NCBI RefSeq assembly: GCF_033705735.1
Contig: NZ_CP131130.1
Span: forward strand, 1,677,001 to 1,741,000
Source: Shinella zoogloeoides
GTDB taxonomy: Bacteria; Pseudomonadota; Alphaproteobacteria; Rhizobiales; Rhizobiaceae
Direction: 5' to 3'
DNA: 64,000 nucleotides
Shown here: positions 1 through 8,567 of the stretch, in pieces
How positions within the stretch are numbered: position 1 is the stretch's first letter
Layout of the letters: each line of letters opens with the position of its first letter
Notes under the pieces: model-generated
What the model saw: the letters and a program-made list of their open reading frames with translations, nothing else
Told to the model about the DNA's origin: nothing
Databases searched by the model: none
Position numbers and translations under genes: made by a program

Positions 1-564
1 AAAACAGCGATCCAGGTGCCGTTTCAGCAGGTTTTCGAAACGCGGGCGGCCGATGAATTCGGCGATATGCCGCCCGACGAGATCGATGGGCTTGCCGCCG
101 AAGCGCTCCGCATTCAACGGGTTGGAATAGATATAGCGATAGTCGGTGGTGACGACCGCCACACGATCCGGCAGGCTGTCGAGGATCGCCTCGTTGAGCA
201 GCCCATCCTCCATGACGCGCGGCGCCGCAACGGGGCGAACTCCCGGGGACGGCCTGAAGCCGAGGAACGCGGCGCCCTCTTCGGTGCCGAAATAGCGGTC
301 AAGCAGCAGCTTGAAATGGCGTGCCTGCCGGAGCACGCAGGCCTTGTCTTCCGCCTCCTCCCGCAAAAGATCCACGAAGAACTGGAATTGGGAGCGGAAT
401 TCGGAGGCGTCGCTCGCCTCCTTCAGCAGGACGGCCAGCAAGGCCGTTTCGATTTCCCTGTCCAGCATGGCGATGAGCTTTTCGTCTCCCGCCCTCACCG
501 CATGCTGAAGTTGCGAATACTTAAACCAGAACAACCCTACAAGAGCTTTCAAATCATGCTCCAT
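1..564 (-). CDS. PAS-domain protein, partial (5' part; runs off the window)
   Basis: An open frame of 188 codons reads from an ATG at 564 to the window edge without a stop, so only the N-terminal part is visible. Residues 1-110 are helical and acidic with no recognised motif. From about residue 120 the text (DSLPDRVAVVTTDYRYIYSN, then GRHIAEFIGRPRFE) is typical of the start of a PAS sensor domain. The output domain lies outside the window, so this could be a kinase, a GGDEF/EAL protein or a LuxR-type regulator. No clear Shine-Dalgarno precedes the ATG. It lies downstream of lpxXL on the same strand across a 225-bp AT-richer gap, so it is probably transcribed on its own. The family call is from motif reading only. 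Confidence 0.7.
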   Translation of the reverse strand, partial: MEHDLKALVGLFWFKYSQLQHAVRAGDEKLIAMLDREIETALLAVLLKEASDASEFRSQFQFFVDLLREEAEDKACVLRQARHFKLLLDRYFGTEEGAAFLGFRPSPGVRPVAAPRVMEDGLLNEAILDSLPDRVAVVTTDYRYIYSNPLNAERFGGKPIDLVGRHIAEFIGRPRFENLLKRHLDRCF

Positions 565-789
565 GAATTGCTGAGAACTACAGCAATTGCATCATCATTT
601 TACTTATCGTGTCCGAATCGAAAGCTCTTTTTTGACTCTGCCCTCCGTCAAACCACTGCCAAAGCGGGCGGCTCGATAAAATCATATAAGCGGAGGGAGA
701 TATGTCAAACCCATAATGGGACAGAAAACACGTAAATGGCGTGGCCGGATATGCTCAGCCGGGGAAATGAAGAAAGGAATTGGAAGCCA

Positions 790-1731
790 TCAAGTATTGA
801 GACTGCGCTTGATGTTCCAGCGGTCGTGATACCACAGCCACTGGCCGGGATATTCGCGCACCCATTGCTCCACCTTGTCGTTGAGCATCTGGGCCGTCGC
901 ATCGACATCGACTGCGCCGTTCGCCTTGCGGGGGACCGCCATCGCCGGTTCCAGCTCCAGCCGGTAGCGGTTGCCCGGAAGGCGGATGCAGCGCGCCGGA
1001 TAGACCTCGCAGTCGAACTGGCGGACGAGCTTGGCCAGCAGCGGATTGGTCCGCACGTCCTGACCGAAGAACTTCGTATAAAGCCCCTTGCCGAACTTCT
1101 GGTCGACAAGCACGCCAACCGGCTGTCCCGCCTCGAGCTTGCGGGCAAGCGTGAAGGAAGAACCGGCATGAGAGGGCACGAGCTGGCCCATCCGGGCCTT
1201 GCGGAACTCGAACACCTTCTCCGCGACGTAAGGGTTGTTCGGTGGGCGGAAGAGCACAGTCACGTCCAGCCCGAAGGCCGCGCCGGCAACCGGCAGAAGC
1301 TCGAAATTTCCGGTATGGGCGGTGAAGACGATGAAGGGACGCGGATTGTCGCGCAGATTCATGAAGAGCGGGATACCGGAGACTTCGATCCGGCCGGGCT
1401 CCGCCTTCTCCGGGTCGAAGTCGAACAGGCGGTCGAGGAAGACATACTCGGCGGCAAGCCGGCCCATATTGCCCCAAGCATCGAGCGCGATCGCCTCGAT
1501 CTCCGCCTCGGATTTTTCCGGATAGGCATTGCGCAGGTTCGTCAGCGTCAGCGTGTGGCGGCTTGTCTTGGGCCCGATCCGACGCGCGACGCGGTCGGCG
1601 AAATTGATCGCGCCGTCCGCCGGCAGGAGCTTCAGGATATTGAGCAGGCCGAAGGCGAGCTGCGCAACGAACCAGTCCTTCGAATTGCGCAGCGCCAGGA
1701 CGAGGCGGGTGATCAGCATCCGCAACGGCAT
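790..1731 (-). CDS. lpxXL: Lipid A very-long-chain acyltransferase LpxXL
   Basis: The 313-aa protein belongs to the LpxL/HtrB lysophospholipid acyltransferase family. It carries the HX4E catalytic motif as HTGNFE (His139-Glu144) and an N-terminal hydrophobic helix that would place it at the inner membrane. In rhizobia the enzyme at the end of this operon transfers 27-hydroxyoctacosanoate from AcpXL to lipid A. The ATG at 1731 overlaps the stop of the upstream dehydrogenase by one base (TGATG), which implies translational coupling. A TTG one codon upstream is possible but less likely. Being last of six co-directional genes starting with acpXL supports the specific assignment over a generic lauroyl acyltransferase. 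Confidence 0.93.
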   Translation of the reverse strand: MPLRMLITRLVLALRNSKDWFVAQLAFGLLNILKLLPADGAINFADRVARRIGPKTSRHTLTLTNLRNAYPEKSEAEIEAIALDAWGNMGRLAAEYVFLDRLFDFDPEKAEPGRIEVSGIPLFMNLRDNPRPFIVFTAHTGNFELLPVAGAAFGLDVTVLFRPPNNPYVAEKVFEFRKARMGQLVPSHAGSSFTLARKLEAGQPVGVLVDQKFGKGLYTKFFGQDVRTNPLLAKLVRQFDCEVYPARCIRLPGNRYRLELEPAMAVPRKANGAVDVDATAQMLNDKVEQWVREYPGQWLWYHDRWNIKRSLNT

Positions 1732-2759
1732 CAATCCAGCTTCAGAACGATCTTGCCGAAGATCTGGCGCGATTCCATGCGCTCCAGCGCCGTCTCTATG
1801 CCGTCGAAGGTGACTTCCGTGTCGATGACCGGATGCACGATGCCGCGCGCCATCTTCTGCATGGCATCCGCCATGTTCTCCATGCGGCAGCCGAAGGAGC
1901 CGAGGAGCTTGAGCTGCTGCTGGAACAGCATCATCAGGTTCATGTCGGTGGAAACGCCCGAGGTGGAGCCGCAGGTGACGAGGCGGCCGCCACGCTTGAG
2001 GCAGAGCATGGAGCCGGCCCAGGTATCCTTGCCGACATGTTCGAAGACGACGTCGACGCCCTTCTTCTTCGTCAGCTTGCGCACGACGCCCTCGAAGCGG
2101 TCTTCACGGTAATTGATGACGTGGTCGGCGCCGAGGGCCTTCGCCTTCTCGATCTTGTCGTTCGAGCCGACCGTGGTGATGACGGTGCAGCCGATCTTCT
2201 TGGCGAGCTGGATCGCCGCCGTGCCGATGCCCGAGCCGCCGGCATGGACGAGGATCGTCTCGCCAGGTTCGAGCTTGGCGTTGTCGAACAGCATGTGCTC
2301 GACGGTGCCGAAGGTGACGGGCGCGAGCGCCGCGGCGACGGCATCGATGCCGGGCGGTGCCGGAACCAGCAGGCGGGCGGGAAGGTTCACCTTCTCTTGC
2401 GCGAAGCCGTCGAGATGGAAGCCGTAGACGCCGCCGACATGTTCGCACAGGTTGTCGCGCTTCTCGCGGCAGGGCTTGCAGAGGCCACAGGTGCGCGCGC
2501 CGTAGATCGAGACGAGCTGGCCGGGCAGAACATTGGAAACGCCGGGGCCGAGGGCCTCGACGACGCCGGCGGCTTCCGCGCCGATGACCAGCGGCATCTT
2601 GCGCTTGGCGAAGGCCATGCCGCGCCAGCCCCAGACATCGATATGGTTGAGGGCGACGGCCTTGACGCGCAGCGTCACCTCGCCGGGGCCGGGTGCTTCC
2701 GGTTCCGGGATATCGGTGATTTCGAGCTTGCGGTCGTCGAGAAGCTGGAGGGCGCGCAT
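1731..2759 (-). CDS. Zinc-type alcohol dehydrogenase of the AcpXL operon
   Basis: A 342-aa medium-chain dehydrogenase/reductase. It has a structural-zinc loop with the C-x2-C-x2-C-x7-C pattern (CGLCKPCREKRDNLC, near residues 91-105), a nucleotide-binding HAGGSGIGTAA segment and the usual GROES-like N-terminus. In Rhizobium the equivalent gene, between fabF1XL and lpxXL, is called adh2XL. Its presumed role is a redox step in making or modifying the very-long-chain hydroxy fatty acid, but the exact reaction is not established by the sequence. It overlaps lpxXL by one base and follows fabF1XL by 13 bp. The symbol is left blank because naming varies. Confidence 0.88.
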   Translation of the reverse strand: MRALQLLDDRKLEITDIPEPEAPGPGEVTLRVKAVALNHIDVWGWRGMAFAKRKMPLVIGAEAAGVVEALGPGVSNVLPGQLVSIYGARTCGLCKPCREKRDNLCEHVGGVYGFHLDGFAQEKVNLPARLLVPAPPGIDAVAAALAPVTFGTVEHMLFDNAKLEPGETILVHAGGSGIGTAAIQLAKKIGCTVITTVGSNDKIEKAKALGADHVINYREDRFEGVVRKLTKKKGVDVVFEHVGKDTWAGSMLCLKRGGRLVTCGSTSGVSTDMNLMMLFQQQLKLLGSFGCRMENMADAMQKMARGIVHPVIDTEVTFDGIETALERMESRQIFGKIVLKLD

Positions 2760-2772
2760 GGTAGAATTCCTA

Positions 2773-4059
2773 TCAGGCCGGTTCGGCCGTCATCACGAGG
2801 CTGGCGTTCTGGCCGCCGAAGCCGAAGGAGTTGGACAGAACCGCCGTGACACGCGCATCGCGCTTCACGTTCGGCACGACGTCGAGTTGGATCGTCGGGT
2901 CGGGGTTCGTGTAGTTGATGGTGGGCGGCAGGGTGCCGGTCAGCATCGTCTGGATCGAGAACACCGCCTCGACCGCACCGGCAGCCGTCAGCGTGTGGCC
3001 GATCATCGACTTGTTGGACGAGACCGGGATATTCGCCAGCTTGTCGCCGAAAACGGTCGACATGGAGAGATATTCCATCTTGTCGTTCTCGGGCGTCGAG
3101 GTGCCGTGGGCATTGATATAGCCGATGCCGCTCTCGTCGATGCCGGCGTCTTCCAGTGCCGCGCGGATCGTCGCGATGGCGGGGCCGCCATCCGGCGAGG
3201 AGCGTGTGCGGTGGAAATGATCGGCCTTCTCACCGCAGCCCTTGAGGATACCGAGCACCTTGGCGCCGCGGGCAATGGCCGATTCCAGCGATTCCAGCAC
3301 CAGCGTCGCCGCACCTTCGGCGATGACGAAGCCGTCGCGATCCTTGCTGAACGGCTTGGAGGCCTTGGTCGGCGGATCGTTCTGCGTGGAAAGCGCCGAG
3401 AGCAGCGCGAAGCGGATAAGCGCCTCGGCCGTCACCGAGCCGTCGGTGCCGACGGTCAGCGCGCGGTCGGTGCGACCCTGGCGGATCGCCTCGACACCGA
3501 GCTGGATCGCCGTCGCGCCGGAAGCGCAGGCGGTCGACAGCGTCACCGGAAGGCCGCGCGTGCCGTAACGGTCGGAAAGCCGCTCGGAAATGGAGCCGAA
3601 GGCCCAGGCTTCATGCAGCGCCGGGCTGGGATTGTCGCGCAGCACGGCGAGGAAGCGGTCATAGGCATCGCCCGGTCGCTGCGAGGCCGGCGCGCGGTCG
3701 GCAAGCGCGAATCGGTCGCGCCAGTCCGGCTCGATCGGCGGGGCAGCGAGGAAGAGCGGGCCGCCGAACTCGCCAGAGATGCCGGCCTGCGCCAGCGCCT
3801 CGTCCGTCGTCTCGCGGGCATAGGCATAGGAGCGCTCGACCGGGTTTTCGACCGGCACGTCGATGAAATCGACCGTGCCGGAAATGCGGGTGTTCAGCCC
3901 GTCGACCGGAAAGCGGGTGATGCCATGGATGCCCGAGACGCCGCCGGTGAGCGCGGCCCAGTTATCCTTGAGGCCCTGCCCGAGCGACGTGACGACGCCC
4001 ATGCCTGTCACGGCGACGATGGGGCGACCGAGATGATCCCTGTAAGCGGCATTCGTCAT
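2773..4059 (-). CDS. fabF1XL: Beta-ketoacyl-ACP synthase FabF1XL (catalytically intact)
   Basis: A 428-aa KAS II-type condensing enzyme. The catalytic triad is complete: Cys178 in STACASGA, His318 in NAHGTSTP and His355 in SNKSMIGHT. It extends the acyl chain on AcpXL towards C28. An insertion around residues 100-150 makes it slightly longer than housekeeping FabF (about 415 aa). It follows the degenerate homologue fabF2XL with a 10-bp gap, so the two are almost certainly co-translated and may form a heterodimer, by analogy with KS/chain-length-factor pairs (inference). Confidence 0.92.
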   Translation of the reverse strand: MTNAAYRDHLGRPIVAVTGMGVVTSLGQGLKDNWAALTGGVSGIHGITRFPVDGLNTRISGTVDFIDVPVENPVERSYAYARETTDEALAQAGISGEFGGPLFLAAPPIEPDWRDRFALADRAPASQRPGDAYDRFLAVLRDNPSPALHEAWAFGSISERLSDRYGTRGLPVTLSTACASGATAIQLGVEAIRQGRTDRALTVGTDGSVTAEALIRFALLSALSTQNDPPTKASKPFSKDRDGFVIAEGAATLVLESLESAIARGAKVLGILKGCGEKADHFHRTRSSPDGGPAIATIRAALEDAGIDESGIGYINAHGTSTPENDKMEYLSMSTVFGDKLANIPVSSNKSMIGHTLTAAGAVEAVFSIQTMLTGTLPPTINYTNPDPTIQLDVVPNVKRDARVTAVLSNSFGFGGQNASLVMTAEPA

Positions 4060-4069
4060 GGCCGGAACC

Positions 4070-5275
4070 TCACTTCTCTGCGGAAAGGATTGCGACGCCC
4101 TCGCCGCGCGAATGGCCGACCGTCGTGACGACGGCGGTGGCGGCGGGAGCGCTCATGGCGGCCTCGACAGCCGTATCGAACGGCGCGACCTTGACACCCG
4201 CACCGAGCGTCAGCGCGGCAAGCGACAGGCCGAGCGGGAACTGCGCTTCGAGTGACTGGCCGATGACGGCGCTGTAGCCACGCACTGCGCTGCCGGCGAA
4301 ACGCTGGTCGAGCCAGGCCTTTTCGCGCGCCGTCGCGTCATGCGCGCCGGATGCGCCGGAGAAGACGACAGTCTCGTTGCCCGCCGAAGCGCCTTCGGCA
4401 AGACGCTCGAGGCGCGCTTCCAGCCGGCCTTCGTCACGCGAGCCGCGGTCGCCGCCGATGGCGTCGATGGTCGCGTAGATGCGCGCGCCACGGGCTTCCG
4501 CATGTTCACGGGATTCCAGGATGAGGAAAGCAGCGGCCGAGCCGGTAATGATGCCGCCGCCGGCATTCTCGTCACGCGACCAGAGCGGCGCCCAGCCGCC
4601 CGTCGCATGCGCGCCGATGGCTTCATAGAGCAGGATGACATCCTGACGCTCGGCAACCAGCGCACTGCCGACAAGCGTATGGGTCGACTGGCCGGCACGG
4701 ATGCGGTGGAAAGCGGTCTCGACGGCGCTGATGCCCGCGGCTTCCTCGCCCATGAAGGTGCGCGACGAGCCGGTGACCTTGTGCACGATGGAGATGTTAC
4801 CGGCGAGCAGGTTCGAGAGCTGGGCAAGGAACAGCGTCGGGCGCAGTTCCGTTGTCAGCTTCTCATTGAGCAGGCGTTCGCGGTCGTTGCGCTTCAGGCC
4901 CTCGTCGACGATCAGCGAATCGACCGTGATGTCGCGCTCGCCGCCGCCGGCCGCCACGATCATGTCCATCGTGCCGCAGGCATCCGCGTCGTCCTTGAAG
5001 CCGGCATCGTCGAGCGCCAGGCCCGCGGCGAAGACGCCGAGACGCTGCCAGTTCTCCATCTGGCGCTGGTCGCCACGCTTGGCGATCTGCTGGTTCCAGT
5101 CGATCTCCGGCATCGGATGGACCGGATAGGGCGCGAAGCGCTCCGTATCGATCTTCAGTTCCGGAGCCTTTGCGCTTCCCAGAATCTGCACATGGGCCTC
5201 GGCCCCGACACCGTGACAGGTGACGATGCCGACGCCGGTGATGACCACATCGTTCTTCGCCTTCGCCATGCTCAC
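4070..5275 (-). CDS. fabF2XL: Beta-ketoacyl synthase homologue FabF2XL lacking the catalytic triad
   Basis: A 401-aa thiolase-fold protein aligning end to end with FabF1XL but with the active site lost. The Cys position falls in the text MGEEAAG (residues 175-181, a Glu at the Cys column in my manual alignment). The NAHGTST motif is replaced by GASGAHDATA, and the lysine/histidine motif by VIGQSLEAQF. It cannot act as a normal condensing enzyme and is best read as a non-catalytic partner of FabF1XL, for example setting chain length. It overlaps fabZXL by four bases (ATGA) and sits in the position called fabF2XL in Rhizobium. Confidence 0.85.
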   Translation of the reverse strand: MSMAKAKNDVVITGVGIVTCHGVGAEAHVQILGSAKAPELKIDTERFAPYPVHPMPEIDWNQQIAKRGDQRQMENWQRLGVFAAGLALDDAGFKDDADACGTMDMIVAAGGGERDITVDSLIVDEGLKRNDRERLLNEKLTTELRPTLFLAQLSNLLAGNISIVHKVTGSSRTFMGEEAAGISAVETAFHRIRAGQSTHTLVGSALVAERQDVILLYEAIGAHATGGWAPLWSRDENAGGGIITGSAAAFLILESREHAEARGARIYATIDAIGGDRGSRDEGRLEARLERLAEGASAGNETVVFSGASGAHDATAREKAWLDQRFAGSAVRGYSAVIGQSLEAQFPLGLSLAALTLGAGVKVAPFDTAVEAAMSAPAATAVVTTVGHSRGEGVAILSAEK

Positions 5276-5754
5276 TTCCCTTCAGCAGACGCTGCCAGCG
5301 CCTCGAACAAACCCACCTCGCCCGCGCGCTTGCCCACGATATCGGCCAGCGGCACCTCGGCAAACGGCATGGTGCGCAGCTTGAGCTGCGCGTCGCACAC
5401 CTTCTTGCCGGCCGACGTAATCTTCGTCTTCGTCACGGCATAACCCGATCCGTCATGCTCCAGCACGGCCTCGATGTCGAGTACCGCGTCGGGCTCGACG
5501 AAGGTGCGCATCTTGGCCCCGTCGACGCTCATCAGGAAAGGCATGGCCGCAAAATCGGATGCCGCCAGCACGAGGAAGCCGGAAGCCTGCGCCATTGTCT
5601 CGATGAGCAGCACGCCCGGAACGAGCGGCATGCCGGGGAAGTGGCCCTCGAAGACCGGGCTCTTGGACGGAACGACGGAGCGGGCCTTCAGCACGCGGCG
5701 CGCGCCATCGACGGCTTCCACCCGGTCGATCATCTGGAAATATTCTAGCAGCAT
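5272..5754 (-). CDS. fabZXL: 3-hydroxyacyl-ACP dehydratase FabZXL
   Basis: A 160-aa single hot-dog-fold dehydratase. The catalytic His38 is in FEGHFPGMPLVPG and the catalytic Glu52 in LIETMAQASG, which is the FabZ arrangement rather than FabA. It would dehydrate 3-hydroxyacyl-AcpXL intermediates during very-long-chain synthesis. Its stop overlaps the start of fabF2XL (ATGA at 5272-5275). It is separated from acpXL by 112 bp containing a strong hairpin, so part of its transcription may be attenuated relative to acpXL. Confidence 0.92.
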   Translation of the reverse strand: MLLEYFQMIDRVEAVDGARRVLKARSVVPSKSPVFEGHFPGMPLVPGVLLIETMAQASGFLVLAASDFAAMPFLMSVDGAKMRTFVEPDAVLDIEAVLEHDGSGYAVTKTKITSAGKKVCDAQLKLRTMPFAEVPLADIVGKRAGEVGLFEALAASAEGK

Positions 5755-5781
5755 CGGATATGCCTCCGCCGAAAACCGAAA

Positions 5782-5803
5782 GGCCTGCCGAAGACGGCAG
5801 GCC
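5782..5803 (-). terminator. Hairpin with U-rich tail between acpXL and fabZXL
   Basis: Read on the minus strand, an 8-bp perfect stem (GGCCTGCC / GGCAGGCC, 6-nt loop) is followed by TTTCGGTTTT. It lies after the acpXL stop and 28 bp before the fabZXL start. It looks like a partial terminator that would let acpXL be expressed above the enzymes downstream. Confidence 0.55.
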
Positions 5804-5866
5804 GATAGCCCCTTGCGCCGGGATCGTCCGGAACAGCGCCGCCAGCGGCGGCCGGGCGCCGTATGA

Positions 5867-6151
5867 TCAGGCCTTGGCGGCCCGCAGTTCGTCGATCTTG
5901 GCGCAGAGGTTCTTCAGGACGAAGTATTCTTCCGTCGCGACCTTGCCTTCGTTGACGTCCTGCGTCCACTTTTCCAGCGGGATCTTGATGCCGAATTCCT
6001 TGTCGATCGCAAAGACGATGTCGAGGAAGTCCAGGCTATCGATGCCGAGATCGTCGATCGTGTGGCTTTCCGGCGTGATCGTCTCGCGATCGATCTCGCT
6101 CGTTTCAGCAATGATGTCGGCAACCTTGTCGAATGTAGCAGTCACGCCCAT
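5867..6151 (-). CDS. acpXL: Specialised acyl carrier protein AcpXL
   Basis: A 94-aa acidic acyl carrier protein. The phosphopantetheine attachment serine is Ser39 in [10 protein letters not shown]. It is longer than housekeeping AcpP (about 78 aa) and ends in a basic/alanine tail ([10 protein letters not shown]), as expected for the rhizobial carrier of 27-hydroxyoctacosanoate. It is the first gene of the very-long-chain operon. The 123-bp gap to hemN upstream presumably holds its promoter, but no confident -35/-10 could be picked. Confidence 0.95.
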   Translation of the reverse strand: MGVTATFDKVADIIAETSEIDRETITPESHTIDDLGIDSLDFLDIVFAIDKEFGIKIPLEKWTQDVNEGKVATEEYFVLKNLCAKIDELRAAKA

Positions 6152-6274
6152 ACCTCATGAATCTATAGTTGGGCGATCCTATATGGAAATCCGATGCGAT
6201 TGCCAATGGGGTTGATGAGGGCCCTGCATGATCTGCGCCCCTGTGTTGCGCAAAGAACATGCCCAAGCCCGCCA

Positions 6275-7624
6275 TCAGACCGCGATGGAATGCCGTCCCC
6301 GACCACTTGAAAGATGCGCATCGAACGCTGCCGCGACCGTGCGGGCGAAGGGCTTGCCCGCCCCCGTCAGCATGAACCTGTCTCCCTCGATACGGCAAAG
6401 GCCGTCCCTGTCCGAAGCGGCGAAGCCGCAGGCCTCCGCCCGGATCGTCGCGGCGAAAAGCGGATGACGGATGGCAAGATCGGCAAAGGAAAAGCCGAAA
6501 TCGCACATCACCCGTTCGATCACGAAGGCGCGGGCGCGGTCCTCGTCAGTCAGCGCATAGCCGCGGACGACGGCGACACCGCCCTCCTCCACCCGGCGCA
6601 GATATTCGCCGGTCGCCGGCATGTTCTGGAAATAGCCTTCCGGCAACTGGCCGATGGCCGATGCGCCGAGCCCGATCAGCGCATCGGCCTGGTCGTCGGT
6701 ATAGCCCTGGAAATTGCGGCGAAGCGTGCCGTTGCGCGCAGCAACGGCGAGCCGATCGGCCGGCAGGGCGAAATGGTCGATGCCGACGGCCTCATAACCG
6801 GCAGTAACCAGCATTTCCCCGGCCATCGTCATCTGCTCAAAGCGGGCGACGACACCGGGCAGTGCAGCTTCGTCGATCATCGTCTGGTGCTTCTTCATCC
6901 ACGGCACATGGGCATAACCGAACAGCGCGATACGGTCGGGGCTAAGCGAGATGACGGCGCGCACCGTCTCCGCCAGCGTCTCCATCGTCTGGTATGGTAG
7001 GCCATAGAGAATATCGCAGTTTACCGAACGCACGCCCCTTTGCCGCGCCGCTTCCACGACGCCGCGCGTCTGCTCGAAGGTCTGGATGCGGTTGATCGCC
7101 TTCTGCACCTTCGGATCGAAATCCTGGATGCCGAGGCTGGCGCGCGTCATGCCGATTTCCGCGAGCGCATCGTGTCGCGCCTCGTCCAGGTCGTTCGGAT
7201 CCATCTCTACCGAGATTTCCGCCTCGGGCGAAAAGGCGAAGCCCTGCTCGAGACAGCGTTTCAGCGCCACCATGTCGTCCGGCCGCAGCAGCGTCGGCGA
7301 GCCGCCGCCGAAATGCAGCGCCGTGACAGGCGCCTCCGGCGAGACGCACCGGCCGACGGCCGCGATCTCCGCATGAAGGCCCTTGAGGTAGGCTTCGACC
7401 GGCTCGTAACGAAGGGTCTGTTTGGTGTGGCAGGCGCAGAACCAGCAGAGCCGGTCGCAATAGGGAACATGCGCATAGAGCGACAGGCGGTTCGCCTTTC
7501 CCAGCCGCGCCAATCCTTTCGTATAGACCTGCGGACCGATCCCCTCGTTGAAATGCGGGGCGGTCGGGTAACTTGTATAGCGCGGAACCGGGGAAGAAAG
7601 GCGTCTTACGAGTGCGTCCTGCAT
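6275..7624 (-). CDS. hemN: Oxygen-independent coproporphyrinogen III oxidase HemN
   Basis: A 449-aa radical-SAM enzyme that decarboxylates coproporphyrinogen III to protoporphyrinogen IX without oxygen. The iron-sulphur motif CX3CX2CXC is at Cys56, Cys60, Cys63 and Cys65 (YCDRLCWFCACH), followed by the HFGGGSPT glycine loop for SAM. The ATG at 7624 is chosen because AAGGAGAT sits just upstream on the minus strand; an upstream in-frame extension in the same frame has no such site. A perfect FNR/FixK box at 7674-7687 lies 50 bp upstream, so it is probably induced under low oxygen by the divergent FnrN or a FixK protein. Confidence 0.95.
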   Translation of the reverse strand: MQDALVRRLSSPVPRYTSYPTAPHFNEGIGPQVYTKGLARLGKANRLSLYAHVPYCDRLCWFCACHTKQTLRYEPVEAYLKGLHAEIAAVGRCVSPEAPVTALHFGGGSPTLLRPDDMVALKRCLEQGFAFSPEAEISVEMDPNDLDEARHDALAEIGMTRASLGIQDFDPKVQKAINRIQTFEQTRGVVEAARQRGVRSVNCDILYGLPYQTMETLAETVRAVISLSPDRIALFGYAHVPWMKKHQTMIDEAALPGVVARFEQMTMAGEMLVTAGYEAVGIDHFALPADRLAVAARNGTLRRNFQGYTDDQADALIGLGASAIGQLPEGYFQNMPATGEYLRRVEEGGVAVVRGYALTDEDRARAFVIERVMCDFGFSFADLAIRHPLFAATIRAEACGFAASDRDGLCRIEGDRFMLTGAGKPFARTVAAAFDAHLSSGRGRHSIAV

Positions 7625-7673
7625 GGAATATCTCCTTCGCATACGCAAATAACCCCGAAAGGCGCGCCGCCAT

Positions 7674-7687
7674 TTGATTTTGATCAA
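7674..7687. promoter_or_regulatory. Perfect anaerobox (FNR/FixK site) for hemN
   Basis: The sequence TTGAT-TTTG-ATCAA matches the FNR/FixK consensus TTGAT-N4-ATCAA with no mismatch. It lies between divergent hemN (start 7624) and fnrN (start 7833) and is positioned to activate hemN. Confidence 0.88.
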
Positions 7688-7715
7688 GTGAAAGCCGGCG
7701 GGACTGCGCTACGAT

Positions 7716-7729
7716 TTGACAATAGTCAG
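7716..7729. promoter_or_regulatory. Possible degenerate second anaerobox near fnrN
   Basis: TTGAC-AATA-GTCAG keeps the 5-N4-5 layout, but each half differs from TTGAT/ATCAA. It lies 104 bp ahead of fnrN. Two anaeroboxes with autoregulation are known for rhizobial fnrN, so this may be a weaker site; alone it is only suggestive. Confidence 0.35.
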
Positions 7730-7832
7730 GAAGCGCTATTTTGCCGCGAGGCGGCACGCTTTATGTTCATGCCTGCGTGGGCTAGCACGGCATCGTTGCG
7801 TCGTCTGCCGCGGGGCGAAAGGAAAAGCCGAC

Positions 7833-8558
7833 ATGGAAGTTCGCCGTCAGGATATCCATAATTCCGACATTCCGCTGGTCTGCCGCGCCTGCGAGGCGCG
7901 CCATGGCGGCGTGTGCGGCGCGCTGACGGCCGAACAGCTGACCGAGCTCAACAAGCACTCCTCCCGCCACCGGCTGGAGACGGGCGCCGAGGTGATCGGC
8001 CAGGGCGAGACGATCGTCAATTATTCCAACATCATGCGCGGCGTGGTGAAGCTGACGAAGGTCATGGCGGACGGCCGCCAGCAGATCGTCGGCCTGCAGT
8101 TCGCCCCCGACTTCCTCGGCCGCCCTTTCCTGGAGGAAAGCGCGATCACCGCGGAAGCTGCCACCGAAAGCGAAGTCTGCAACTTCCCGCGCAACGTACT
8201 CGACCGCCTCGTCAGGCGGACGCCCGAGCTGGAGCACAAGCTGCACCGCCAGGCGCTGAAGGAGCTGGACGAGGCGCGCGACTGGATGCTGACGCTCGGC
8301 CGCAAGACGGCGCAGGAGAAGGTAGCGAGCTTCCTTTACCTCATCGCCACCCATATCGACCCGGAAAGCGTCGACATGTCGTCCTTCGACCTGCCGCTCT
8401 CGCGCGCCGACATCGCCGACTTCCTCGGCCTCACCATCGAGACCGTCAGCCGCCAGTTCACCAAGCTGCGCAAGGAAAACGTCATCCGCATCGAGAACAA
8501 CCGCCACGTCACCGTCCCCGACATGGACCGGCTGATGCGCTTTGCGGGCAACGACTGA
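7833..8558 (+). CDS. fnrN: Crp/Fnr-family oxygen-sensing regulator FnrN
   Basis: A 241-aa Crp/Fnr regulator. The N-terminal cysteines Cys17, Cys20 and Cys28 (CRACEARHGGVC) plus internal Cys116 are the cluster ligands expected for an oxygen-labile [4Fe-4S] FNR. A cNMP-fold domain follows (residues 30-140). The C-terminal helix-turn-helix (residues 190-216) has the ETVSRQF recognition helix that reads TTGAT half-sites. The ATG at 7833 is preceded by AAAGGAAAAG; the frame is open 39 codons further upstream, but those residues do not look coding. It is divergent from hemN and ends 9 bp from the convergent L,D-transpeptidase gene. Confidence 0.93.
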   Translation: MEVRRQDIHNSDIPLVCRACEARHGGVCGALTAEQLTELNKHSSRHRLETGAEVIGQGETIVNYSNIMRGVVKLTKVMADGRQQIVGLQFAPDFLGRPFLEESAITAEAATESEVCNFPRNVLDRLVRRTPELEHKLHRQALKELDEARDWMLTLGRKTAQEKVASFLYLIATHIDPESVDMSSFDLPLSRADIADFLGLTIETVSRQFTKLRKENVIRIENNRHVTVPDMDRLMRFAGND

Positions 8559-8567
8559 TCCCCGCCC

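Noticed and set aside
702..716. ATG-TCA-AAC-CCA-TAA with GGAGGGAGAT upstream
   Set aside because: A four-codon leader could be read, but there is no downstream gene on that strand to regulate.
736..2112. 458-codon plus-strand frame over lpxXL and adhXL
   Set aside because: Shadow of two well-supported minus-strand genes; no ribosome-binding site or domain.
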